Under the pieces are notes generated by a model that did not search any database, had not been told where the DNA came from, and was given only the letters and a program-made list of their open reading frames with translations. From Oscillospiraceae bacterium (GTDB taxonomy: Bacteria > Bacillota > Clostridia > Oscillospirales > Ruminococcaceae): DNA of 18,016 nt. The first letter of the stretch is position 1, and each line of letters opens with the position of its first letter. The position numbers were made by a program, and so were the translations under genes. The DNA lies in contig JAEDJV010000045.1 of NCBI GenBank assembly GCA_016296165.1, positions 1-18,016 on the forward strand. Direction: 5' to 3'. Positions 5,686 to 12,832 of the stretch are shown in pieces.

Positions 5686-7026
5686 ATGCAGATTGATAAA
5701 AATTTAGACAGTGCAGCACGTAAAAGACTTGTGGCTCTTTTTGATGATGGTGCATACACAGAGATTAACTCATTATCAATGGAGAAAGACTGCCTTACAA
5801 GTGTAGTAACAGCTTATGGTTATGTGAACGGTTCGCTGGTTTATGCTTATTCGCAGGATAAGACAGTAAACAGCGGTGCGGTAGGAACAGTTCACGCACA
5901 GAAAATTTCAAAGCTATATTCACTGGCTGCCAAAACAGGAAGACCTGTAGTAGGCATTCATGATTCAAACGGAGCATTTATTGACGGAACCGTTGACTCA
6001 CTTAATGCTTACGGTGAGATGATAGGTACAGCGGCATCGGTTTCAGGTGTTGTTCCACAGATTTCAGTTATAGCAGGTGTATGTGCAGGAAGTGCGGTTA
6101 TGCTTGCATGCTCTGCAGATTTTGTAATTATGACAAAGGACAGTGAGCTCTTTGTTGCTCCTAACGGAAACGGAACTGCCGAAGCTGCAATGAAGACTGG
6201 TACAGCATCAGTCGTTTGTGATGATGACATTTCAGCAATTGAAACAGTAAAGGAATTACTAAGACTCATTCCTGAAAATAATCTCACATCTGTACCGGTT
6301 TACGAATATGATGACAATCCATATTCTGCAGGAAACAAACTTTCTGATATCATATCAAATATAACAGATGCTGATTCTGTAACAGAGCTTTATGAAGGTT
6401 TCGGAAAGGCTTCATATACAGCACTTGCTACAGTTTCCGGTTCGACGGTTGGTATAGCAGCTACAAATAAAACAGAAGACAGACTCACAGCTGATGACTC
6501 ATCGAAAATTGCGCGTTTTGTAAGAACTTGTGATGCTTTTGGTATTCCGGTTATCACAATAGTTGATACAGAAGGTTTTGACGCTGAAGAAGAATCAGCA
6601 GGTAGTGTTCGCAATATGACAATGCTTGCCGGAACTTATGCAGAAGCGACTACAGTAAAGATTACACTTGTAAGTGGAAAAGCTTATGGTCCTGTGTTTG
6701 TTGCACTTGCAAGCAAGGGAACAAATTCTGATCTCACATTTGCATGGGAGAGTGCTGTTATTTCACCGCTTAATCCTCTTGCTGCAGTTGAATTCCTTTG
6801 GCATGACAGACTTGCGGGAGCTGAAAACACAGCGCAGAAGAGAAATGAACTTGCTGCTGAATATATTTCAGAATATGCAACTGCAGAAAAGGCTGCTTAC
6901 AGAAATGGCGTGGACGAAATAATTGCAGCTGAACAGACAAGAGCAAAGATTGCTGAAGCACTTGAAATTCTTTCAGGAAAGAGAGTTTCCGGTCTTCCTA
7001 AGAAGCACAATAACTTCCCGCTTTAA
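5686..7026 (+). CDS. acyl-CoA-type carboxyltransferase subunit (MmdA/12S-like, divergent)
   Basis: This 446-residue protein belongs to the crotonase-fold carboxyltransferase family (methylmalonyl-CoA decarboxylase alpha, propionyl-CoA carboxylase beta, transcarboxylase 12S). Such subunits move a carboxyl group between biotin and an acyl-CoA. The N-terminal half has the GVCAGSAVMLACSADFVIM segment (131-149). The C-terminal half has STVGIAATN (253-261), ARFVRTCDAFGIPVITIVDTEGF (276-298) and YAEATTVKIT (318-327). It is shorter than the usual 500-520 residues. Both oxyanion-hole segments deviate: CAGS instead of CAGG at 133-136, and KAYGPVF instead of KAYGGA at 332-338. The acyl-CoA substrate is therefore unclear. 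It is first of three co-directional genes with short gaps (33 and 26 nt), all carboxyl-transfer components. Ribosome binding site AAAGGGA precedes ATG 5686. Confidence 0.75.
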   Translation: MQIDKNLDSAARKRLVALFDDGAYTEINSLSMEKDCLTSVVTAYGYVNGSLVYAYSQDKTVNSGAVGTVHAQKISKLYSLAAKTGRPVVGIHDSNGAFIDGTVDSLNAYGEMIGTAASVSGVVPQISVIAGVCAGSAVMLACSADFVIMTKDSELFVAPNGNGTAEAAMKTGTASVVCDDDISAIETVKELLRLIPENNLTSVPVYEYDDNPYSAGNKLSDIISNITDADSVTELYEGFGKASYTALATVSGSTVGIAATNKTEDRLTADDSSKIARFVRTCDAFGIPVITIVDTEGFDAEEESAGSVRNMTMLAGTYAEATTVKITLVSGKAYGPVFVALASKGTNSDLTFAWESAVISPLNPLAAVEFLWHDRLAGAENTAQKRNELAAEYISEYATAEKAAYRNGVDEIIAAEQTRAKIAEALEILSGKRVSGLPKKHNNFPL

Positions 7027-7059
7027 TAATTTAGTAAATTCAGAATTGGAGTTTTAATT

Positions 7060-7431
7060 ATGAAAAGATTTAATATAACAGTAAACGGTAAAGCATATGA
7101 TGTTGCAGTAGAAGAAATCACAGATGGTTCAGCTCCTGTTCAGGCAGCGGCTCCTGCAGCACCGGTAAAGGCGGCAGCGCCAGCTCCAGTTCCTGCGGCA
7201 GCACCTGCAGTAGGAGAAGGAACAAAGGTTACTGCACCTATGCCGGGCAACATACTTGACGTTAAGGTAAGCACAGGTGATACTGTAACAAAGGGACAGG
7301 TTCTCATGGTACTTGAAGCTATGAAGATGGAAAATGATATCGTTGCTCCATGTGACGGTAAAGTTACAAGTGTTATTGCCAAGAAGGGCGATACCGTAAA
7401 CGCTTCAGATACACTTGCTACAATTCAGTAA
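7060..7431 (+). CDS. biotin carboxyl carrier protein (biotin/lipoyl attachment domain)
   Basis: This 123-residue protein carries biotin between the two carboxyltransferases encoded on either side. It has an N-terminal strand region (MKRFNITVNGKAYDVAVEE), a flexible Ala/Pro-rich linker (about 25-52, APAAPVKAAAPAPVPAAAPA) and a biotinyl domain (about 55-123). The attachment motif is EAMKM, with Lys89 as the biotinylated residue. The 'AMKMEN' context and downstream APCDGKV are typical of decarboxylase/transcarboxylase 1.3S carriers. Biotinylation would need a BirA ligase encoded elsewhere. Confidence 0.9.
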   Translation: MKRFNITVNGKAYDVAVEEITDGSAPVQAAAPAAPVKAAAPAPVPAAAPAVGEGTKVTAPMPGNILDVKVSTGDTVTKGQVLMVLEAMKMENDIVAPCDGKVTSVIAKKGDTVNASDTLATIQ

Positions 7432-7457
7432 TTTATTGAAAGGCGGTTTATCGTACA

Positions 7458-8858
7458 ATGGCTAAGAAAATAGGAATTACAGAAACTGTCCTTCGTGACG
7501 CGCACCAGTCTCTTCTTGCTACACGTATGCCAATTGAAGATATGCTTCCGATCCTCGAAAAGATGGATAAGGTAGGATACCATTCAATCGAATGCTGGGG
7601 CGGTGCTACTTTTGACTCATGCTTAAGATTTCTTGATGAAGATCCGTGGGAAAGACTTCGTGTTTTAAGAAAAAATCTCCCTAACACGAAACTCCAGATG
7701 CTCTTCAGAGGACAGAATATGCTCGGATACCGTCATTACGCAGATGACGTTCTCGAGTATTTTGTTCAAAAGATTGTTGCAAACGGTATGGATATAATCC
7801 GTATTTTTGACGCACTTAATGATATAAGAAATCTCGAAACAGCAATTAAAGCAACCAGAAAAGAAGGCGGTCACGCTCAGGTTGCTATTTCCTATACAAC
7901 GGGTGATATCTTTACAACAGAGTACTATGTAAACTACGCAAAGCAGATTGAAGAAGCAGGTGCTCACTCAATCTGTCTTAAGGACATGGCAGCTCTTCTC
8001 ACACCATACAGAACAGAAGAACTTATCAAGGCGATAAAGGGCGCAGTAAGTATTCCTGTACAGCTTCACACTCACTACACATCAGGACTTGCGTCAATGT
8101 GCAGTCTCAAGGCAGTTGAGTCTGGTGTTGACTGTATTGATACAGCTATGTCACCTCTCGCACTTGGTACATCACATGCACCTACAGAATCAATGGTAGC
8201 TGCACTTCAGGGTACCGAATATGATACAGGTCTTGACCTTGTTCTCCTCACAGAGATAAGAGAATACTTTATGAAGCTAAGAAAGAAATACATTGACAAC
8301 GGACTTATAGATCCTAAGATGCTCGCTGTTGATGCCAATGCTCTTATCTATCAGGTACCGGGCGGTATGCTTTCAAATCTACTCTCCCAGCTTAAGCAGG
8401 CCGGAAAGGAAGATCAGCTCAATGACGTTCTCAATGAAGTCCCAAGAGTTAGAAAAGATGCCGGATTTATTCCGCTTGTTACTCCGACTTCACAGATTAT
8501 CGGTACACAGGCTGTATTCAATGTAATTACAGGTGAACGTTATAAGACCGTTACAAAGGAATTCAAGGGTGTTGTAAGAGGTGAATACGGTAAGACACCG
8601 GTTCCTATAGATCCTGAATTCAGAAAGAAGATCATAGGTGATGCAGAACCGATTGACTGCCGGCCTGCAGACCTTCTCAAGCCTGAACTTGATACAATTC
8701 GTGAAGAATGTGCTGAATGGGTTGAACAGGAAGAAGACGTGCTCAGCTATGCTCAGTTCGGTCAGGTAGCCGTTAAATTCTTTGAGAAGAGAAGAAATAA
8801 AAAATACGGTGTTGACGGAAAGCATTCTGACAAGGAAAAACAGATTCATCCGGTATAA
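7458..8858 (+). CDS. oadA: oxaloacetate decarboxylase alpha / transcarboxylase 5S-type carboxyltransferase
   Basis: This 466-residue TIM-barrel carboxyltransferase of the pyruvate carboxylase/OadA/5S family moves CO2 between biotin and pyruvate/oxaloacetate. The hallmarks are TVLRDAHQSLLATRM with metal-ligand Asp14, ECWGGATFDSCLRFL (45-59), CLKDMAALL with Lys175 (the carbamylated active-site Lys) and QLHTHYTSG with metal ligands His204 and His206. It ends without its own biotinyl domain; that domain is the separate preceding gene. With the upstream 12S-like subunit and carrier this matches the 12S/1.3S/5S transcarboxylase layout. No membrane OadB-type sodium-pump subunit is present in the window, although one could be elsewhere. 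Ribosome binding site is AAAGGCGG. Confidence 0.88.
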   Translation: MAKKIGITETVLRDAHQSLLATRMPIEDMLPILEKMDKVGYHSIECWGGATFDSCLRFLDEDPWERLRVLRKNLPNTKLQMLFRGQNMLGYRHYADDVLEYFVQKIVANGMDIIRIFDALNDIRNLETAIKATRKEGGHAQVAISYTTGDIFTTEYYVNYAKQIEEAGAHSICLKDMAALLTPYRTEELIKAIKGAVSIPVQLHTHYTSGLASMCSLKAVESGVDCIDTAMSPLALGTSHAPTESMVAALQGTEYDTGLDLVLLTEIREYFMKLRKKYIDNGLIDPKMLAVDANALIYQVPGGMLSNLLSQLKQAGKEDQLNDVLNEVPRVRKDAGFIPLVTPTSQIIGTQAVFNVITGERYKTVTKEFKGVVRGEYGKTPVPIDPEFRKKIIGDAEPIDCRPADLLKPELDTIREECAEWVEQEEDVLSYAQFGQVAVKFFEKRRNKKYGVDGKHSDKEKQIHPV

Positions 8859-8880
8859 TTCATTTCGCTGATTTAGTGAA

Positions 8881-8919
8881 AAAACAGGTGAATTTTTTAT
8901 TCAAAGATTCGCCTGTTTT
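8881..8919. terminator. hairpin terminator after the carboxyltransferase operon
   Basis: AAAACAGGTGAA (8881-8892) pairs with TTCGCCTGTTTT (8908-8919) over 12 positions with one G-U. The A-rich 5' arm and T-rich 3' arm could work in both directions. A smaller hairpin TTTCGCT/AGTGAAA (8863-8881) abuts it. Confidence 0.55.
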
Positions 8920-8929
8920 ACAATATAAT
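8900..8929 (+). promoter_or_regulatory. metA promoter candidate
   Basis: TATAAT at 8924-8929 lies 18 bp after a weak TTCAAA (8900-8905), overlapping the terminator hairpin. The leader would be only about 15-20 nt, leaving no room for a SAM riboswitch or T-box. Confidence 0.4.
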
Positions 8930-8951
8930 GAAAGTGATGGAGGGTTTTAAT

Positions 8952-9881
8952 ATGCCAATAAAGATCTCAACAGACCTTCCGGCTTACAGAACACTGCTGG
9001 ACGAAAACATATTTGTAATGCCTGATAACATTGCTGAACATCAGGATATTCGTGCATTAAAGATAGCAATTCTGAATCTTATGCCAAAGAAGATTGAGAC
9101 TGAGACACAGTTTCTGAGACTTCTTAGTAATACACCTCTGCAAGTTGACGTAGATTTTCTGCACGTGGAATCACATGTTTCCAAGAACACTTCGTTAAGT
9201 CATCTCAACACTTTTTATAAAACATTCAGTGATGTAAAAAACAACAAGTACGACGGTCTGATAATAACCGGTGCACCTGTTGAGCAGCTTGAATTTGAAG
9301 ATGTGGATTACTGGGATGAAGTATGTGAAATAATGGAGTGGAGTAAGTCAAATGTATATTCTACCATGCATATATGCTGGGGTGCTATGGCTGGGCTGTA
9401 TTATCATTTCGGAATACAAAAGCATACTTTAGACGAAAAGATTTTTGGAGTATTCCCGCATAATGTTATCGTTAAAGAATCACAGCTTCTTAAGGGATTT
9501 GACGATGGTTTTCTTGTTCCGCATTCCAGACTCGCCGAGATAAGACGCGAAGATGTGGAAAAAGTCCCGGAACTGAATATTTCAAGTGAGTCTGAACATT
9601 CCGGTGTTTATATAGTATGCAATAAAAACAAAAGACAGTATTTTATAACCGGGCACAGCGAATATGACAGAGATACACTTGCACAGGAGTATTTCAGAGA
9701 CAGGGATAAAGGAATTGATATCAAATTACCATATAACTATTTTCCTGAAGATAATCCTGATAATAGCCCTCTTTTCAGATGGAGAGGCCACGCAAATCTT
9801 ATGTTTTCAAACTGGCTGAATTATTGTGTATATCAAAGAACCCCGTATGATATAAACCAGATAGACGGAAACGGGTTCTGA
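8952..9881 (+). CDS. metA: homoserine O-acyltransferase (MetA family), predicted acetyl-CoA specific
   Basis: This 309-residue enzyme acylates L-homoserine in methionine synthesis. ATG 8952 is chosen over the in-frame ATG 8928 because GGAGGG sits just upstream of it and the product then begins MPIKISTDLPA, the usual MetA start. Catalytic residues are in place: Cys142 in MHICWGAMAGLYYH, and His235 and Glu237 in TGHSEYDRDTL. Position 111 is Glu in TGAPVEQLEFEDVDYW. In characterised MetA proteins Glu111 goes with acetyl-CoA use (Bacillus cereus type), while Gly111 goes with succinyl-CoA (E. coli type). The product is therefore predicted to be O-acetylhomoserine, despite the usual 'succinyltransferase' label. 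Confidence 0.93.
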   Translation: MPIKISTDLPAYRTLLDENIFVMPDNIAEHQDIRALKIAILNLMPKKIETETQFLRLLSNTPLQVDVDFLHVESHVSKNTSLSHLNTFYKTFSDVKNNKYDGLIITGAPVEQLEFEDVDYWDEVCEIMEWSKSNVYSTMHICWGAMAGLYYHFGIQKHTLDEKIFGVFPHNVIVKESQLLKGFDDGFLVPHSRLAEIRREDVEKVPELNISSESEHSGVYIVCNKNKRQYFITGHSEYDRDTLAQEYFRDRDKGIDIKLPYNYFPEDNPDNSPLFRWRGHANLMFSNWLNYCVYQRTPYDINQIDGNGF

Positions 9882-9910
9882 TATAAATATTTTTTTGGAG
9901 GAAAATAAAG

Positions 9911-10327
9911 ATGGAAGAAAGAAAAAAAGGTTTAAGTATTGCAGCACTTATACTCGGTATTTTGAGTATGTTATGCTGCTGTATTGGTTTTCCTTTTGCG
10001 ATTATAGGTCTTATTCTTGCTATAATTGCACTTGTGAAGAATAGTGGTGCTAAGGGAGCAGCTATTGTTGGTCTTATTACATCGATTATTACACTTATAA
10101 TCAGCACATTAGTGACTGTGACCCTGATTCCATTTGCACCATATTTTGAAGATATGGGAGAAATGGTACAGAATGCGGCAACTGTTGTTGAAGAATATGA
10201 GGAAGATGGAGCTTATCCGGAAGTAATAGACAGGATGATCGAAGACGGTGTATTCGGCGAAGAAGAAGCGAAAATCTTTATGGATAGCTTCTGTGACGGC
10301 TTTAAACAGGGTTCCGGAGTTCAATAA
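9911..10327 (+). CDS. DUF4190-like two-helix membrane protein
   Basis: This 138-residue protein has a short charged N-terminus (MEERKKG) and two long hydrophobic segments (about 8-43 and 48-76) joined by KNSGAKGA. That layout is typical of DUF4190 and related small Firmicutes membrane proteins. The acidic C-terminal tail (about 77-138, EEYEEDGAYPEVIDRMIEDG) is probably cytoplasmic or extracytoplasmic helix. A CCC run at 22-24 lies in the first segment. Ribosome binding site is GGAGGA at 9896-9901. The gene starts 29 nt after metA with no terminator between, so the two may be co-transcribed. Function unknown. Confidence 0.7.
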   Translation: MEERKKGLSIAALILGILSMLCCCIGFPFAIIGLILAIIALVKNSGAKGAAIVGLITSIITLIISTLVTVTLIPFAPYFEDMGEMVQNAATVVEEYEEDGAYPEVIDRMIEDGVFGEEEAKIFMDSFCDGFKQGSGVQ

Positions 10328-10717
10328 TTAAACCGGCTGCAGAACAGAAATAAAATTTCTTGCAACATAAAAAACAGAGATAATTCCTGCCATAGTGAAG
10401 TAAAATGCTTTGCTTCTGGGGATTATCTCTTTTTTATGCCCAAAAGCGTCTGTTAAAATCTCTATATAGAGCAATACTGCAAACACAACGGCAAGCGGCA
10501 CAGAAGGATTACATCTGAAGGAGGAAAGAATATCGCCGTGAAGCAGATGGTTCAGAGAACGGGTACCTCCGCATCCCGGACAGAGAAATCCGGTACAAAA
10601 ATATGCAATACAGATGTAGTGAGTTGTTTTCATAAATTTCAGAAAAGCAATAGAAATCACAAACGCAAGCGGGATAACAAAGACCGGCAGTAAAACTGCA
10701 AATATTCTTTTTTTCAT
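10328..10717 (-). CDS. DUF2752 family membrane protein
   Basis: This 129-residue product on the minus strand has the DUF2752 signature FLCPGCGGTRSLNHLLHGDI (44-63), with the Cys pair 46/49, followed by FRCNP. It has about three membrane helices (6-28, 74-90 and 106-125). The start at ATG 10717 gives MKKRIFAVLLP. The ORF extends further to 10798, but that part covers the divergent promoter region. A ribosome binding site AAAGGAG lies upstream, although its 14-nt spacing is long. Function is unknown; the family is common in bacteria. Its stop directly abuts the stop of the convergent upstream gene (TAA|TTA at 10325-10330). Confidence 0.8.
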   Translation of the reverse strand: MKKRIFAVLLPVFVIPLAFVISIAFLKFMKTTHYICIAYFCTGFLCPGCGGTRSLNHLLHGDILSSFRCNPSVPLAVVFAVLLYIEILTDAFGHKKEIIPRSKAFYFTMAGIISVFYVARNFISVLQPV

Positions 10718-10798
10718 TGTACTAAAATCTTCTCCTTTGGAATAAATTAAATGTATTATTAATAAAATATATAAAGTGAAAATTACGGGGTGATACAA

Positions 10799-11875
10799 AT
10801 GAAGAGAAAAAAAGATAAGATAAAAACCATTGTATACATTACAGTCGGAATCCTTCTGTCACCAGCAGTAGCTGCCGGAATGGTAAAGGGGATAACAGGA
10901 TTTAATTCAGCAGCAGAAGTTCTTTCTGAAATAAGAATCGGAACAGATTCAGGAGTGAGTGATGATATTAAAATTCCGATGGTTTCACATGGATTTGGGT
11001 GGAATGAAGAATATATATCAGATATAGATTTAAAAGAAAATGGAGAAATAATTCCTTATCCGCAAATAACAGATGTTCATTCTGGAAATGTGATAATGCA
11101 GACATTTGACAGGTACAGCGGAAGTCAGTATTTTGACCTTGATAAGTGCGGACAAGTCAGAAACTGTACGGATGAATCATTTAATGTACTGATTGCACAG
11201 AGCAGAATGAAACCGGAGTTTACAATTAAGCTTAACAGTACTCCGCAGGTATTGATAATGCATACACATACTACTGAAAGTTTTGAACCGTTTGAAAGAG
11301 AATATTATGATGCCTCATTTTCATACAGAACATCTGATGAAAATATGAATGTAACTGCAATAGGTGAAGAAATGAAAGTTCAGATAGAAAACTTCGGAAT
11401 AAAAGTAATTCATGATACAACAATTCATGACTATCCTTCTTATCAGGGATCATATGAAAGAAGTGCAGAAACAGTCAGAAAAATTTTGTCTGAAAATCCC
11501 GATATAAAAGTTGTACTTGATATACACAGGGACGCAATCACTTCGGAAAATGATCTCATTGCACCGGTTACAGAAATATCAGGAAAAAAAGCAGCACAGA
11601 TAATGATAGTTTCAGGATGTGATGACGGAACTATGAATATGCCGGATTATCTTCAGAATTTCAGACTCGCAAGTCTTTTTCAGCAGCAGATTGAAAGTGA
11701 TAACCCGGGAATAACCAGACCAATATTATTTGACTACAGAAATTATAATCAGGAACTGACCACCGGAAGCCTTCTTATTGAAGTCGGGAGTCATGGAAAC
11801 TCAATTGATCAGGTCAGATACACAGGAAAATTAATAGGAAAATCAATTGGAAAAAGCCTTCAGACACTTACATAA
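10799..11875 (+). CDS. spoIIP: stage II sporulation protein P (SpoIIP) amidase/endopeptidase
   Basis: SpoIIP degrades peptidoglycan together with SpoIID and SpoIIM during engulfment of the forespore. The 358-residue product has an N-terminal membrane anchor (about 10-30, TIVYITVGILLSPAVAAGM), a variable region, and the SpoIIP domain from about 148. The motif LIMHTHTTESFEPF carries His155, His157 and Glu160. NVTAIGEEM (184-192), HDYPSYQGSYERS (210-222), DIHRDA (241-246, His243) and SLLIEVGSHGNS (324-335, Glu328) are the other family blocks. ATG 10799 is preferred over GTG 10790 because GGGGTGA sits at the right distance from ATG. A strong convergent terminator follows. Confidence 0.92.
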   Translation: MKRKKDKIKTIVYITVGILLSPAVAAGMVKGITGFNSAAEVLSEIRIGTDSGVSDDIKIPMVSHGFGWNEEYISDIDLKENGEIIPYPQITDVHSGNVIMQTFDRYSGSQYFDLDKCGQVRNCTDESFNVLIAQSRMKPEFTIKLNSTPQVLIMHTHTTESFEPFEREYYDASFSYRTSDENMNVTAIGEEMKVQIENFGIKVIHDTTIHDYPSYQGSYERSAETVRKILSENPDIKVVLDIHRDAITSENDLIAPVTEISGKKAAQIMIVSGCDDGTMNMPDYLQNFRLASLFQQQIESDNPGITRPILFDYRNYNQELTTGSLLIEVGSHGNSIDQVRYTGKLIGKSIGKSLQTLT

Positions 11876-11881
11876 ATAATA

Positions 11882-11908
11882 AAGCCGGAATCTTAATGAT
11901 ACCGGCTT
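11882..11908. terminator. bidirectional terminator between convergent genes
   Basis: AAGCCGG (11882-11888) pairs with CCGGCTT (11902-11908); inside, ATC pairs with GAT around TTAAT, with one A/A mismatch between the stems. It sits between the stop of spoIIP and the stop of the minus-strand gene. Confidence 0.65.
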
Positions 11909-11913
11909 CTATA

Positions 11914-12486
11914 TCAGACTGGCATTTTAAATTCAGGTTTTTCGGAAGAAATAAGGTAATTATTGTAAAAGTCGTTTAATTCACCTCTATAAACAAGATG
12001 TGTTCCCGGAAGATGTCTTAAATCTTCAGGTGAATACATCCAGACAGGTTTACTCAGGGTTACTCCGGATTCGCTAATAATATGAGCAACAAACTGAGAA
12101 CAGACAAACTTATTCTTTCTTTCGATATGTAACCTGAATGGGATTGACCAGAATCCCATGATGTTGTACGAGTAGCAGTCTCTGTATTTTTTAAAGTGTT
12201 CCAGAATGCTGTAAAACTTCTCCTTTTGCTGTCTTGTGACAGGGAGCATATATATTTCACAGGGAATGTTAGTGAAGAGTCCCAGCGTTCCTTCTCCGAC
12301 AATTTCCTGATTGAATCCGGCAGGAAGAGGAAACATTGAATATTTTCTGCAGAAACTGTACATATCAGAAAGTGTGAGATCTGCAGCAATTGAACTGTGG
12401 TTGTACGGTTTGCGCGTGAAAAATTTTATTATTTTTGCCACAGTTGTTCCTGTCTGTGAAACAATTATGTAAATAGCATCAGTCAT
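11914..12486 (-). CDS. YiiX-like permuted NlpC/P60 (papain-like) cysteine hydrolase
   Basis: This 190-residue product has His30 in a KPYNHSSIA motif near the N-terminus and Cys129 in FVCSQFVAHI near the C-terminus. His-before-Cys is the circularly permuted NlpC/P60 (YiiX/DUF830) order. The family includes amidases and thioesterase-like enzymes acting on cell-wall or lipid substrates; the substrate here cannot be told. There is no signal peptide, so it is probably cytoplasmic. The start is ATG 12486 (MTDAIYIIVSQTG), preceded by AGGGGTAA; the longer ORF to 12558 runs across the tRNA promoter. The C-terminal half has the PEDLRHLPG motif often seen in these proteins. Confidence 0.7.
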   Translation of the reverse strand: MTDAIYIIVSQTGTTVAKIIKFFTRKPYNHSSIAADLTLSDMYSFCRKYSMFPLPAGFNQEIVGEGTLGLFTNIPCEIYMLPVTRQQKEKFYSILEHFKKYRDCYSYNIMGFWSIPFRLHIERKNKFVCSQFVAHIISESGVTLSKPVWMYSPEDLRHLPGTHLVYRGELNDFYNNYLISSEKPEFKMPV

Positions 12487-12519
12487 GGTATTACCCCTGA
12501 AAATAAAGATTAAAAACAG

Positions 12520-12548
12520 TTGAAAAATAATTAACGATATGGTATAAT
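12520..12548 (+). promoter_or_regulatory. tRNA-Arg promoter
   Basis: TTGAAA (12520-12525), 17 bp, TATAAT (12543-12548), ending 21 bp before the tRNA. Confidence 0.7.
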
Positions 12549-12569
12549 TATTAAGCAAGTTGTTTTTGA

Positions 12570-12642
12570 CCGCCTGTAGCTCAGTGGATAGAGCAATACG
12601 CTCCGACCGTATGTGTCGCAGGTTCGATTCCTGTCAGGCGGA
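12570..12642 (+). tRNA. tRNA-Arg (anticodon CCG)
   Basis: The gene is 73 nt and folds fully. The acceptor is CCGCCTG/CAGGCGG with discriminator A. The D stem is GCTC/GAGC. The anticodon stem ATACG/CGTAT has loop CTCCGAC, giving anticodon CCG (12603-12605), which reads arginine codon CGG. The T stem is GCAGG/CCTGT with loop TTCGATT. The 3' CCA is not encoded. No sign of an integrated element is seen at its 3' end. Confidence 0.95.
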
Positions 12643-12653
12643 TAAAATATTTA

Positions 12654-12699
12654 GCCCTGTTTCATGCTGACGTAGTTCTGCTGATTACAGGGCCTTTTT
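12654..12699 (+). terminator. terminator after tRNA-Arg
   Basis: GCCCTGT (12654-12660) pairs with ACAGGGC (12687-12693), with a 26-nt loop and T5 at 12695-12699. Confidence 0.7.
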
Positions 12700-12764
12700 C
12701 ATTATACATCAACTTGCATATGCTTGTCAACTACATTTTTTATACAAAATACACTAATATACTA

Positions 12765-12793
12765 TTGCAAGTAATCTGTTAATATGTTATAAT
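12765..12793 (+). promoter_or_regulatory. promoter of the LRR/kinase/vWA/PP2C operon
   Basis: TTGCAA (12765-12770), 17 bp, perfect TATAAT (12788-12793). An inverted repeat TGTTAT (12785-12790)/ATAACA (12805-12810) covers the -10 and the likely start site and could be an operator. Confidence 0.7.
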
Positions 12794-12832
12794 TATAGTA
12801 TGTAATAACAGAATCTTTTATAGGAGGTAAAT

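Noticed and set aside
8490..8849. Minus-strand ORF of 119 codons inside the 5S-type carboxyltransferase gene
   Set aside because: It is antisense to a well-conserved enzyme C-terminus with no supporting signals.
9838..9880. Possible attenuator hairpin AGAACCC/GGGTTCT at the end of metA followed by T-rich sequence
   Set aside because: The stem is 7 bp with a loop of about 30 nt inside coding sequence; too weak to call.
12570..12832. tRNA-Arg as an integration site for a mobile element
   Set aside because: No repeat of the tRNA 3' end, integrase or phage gene is visible downstream.
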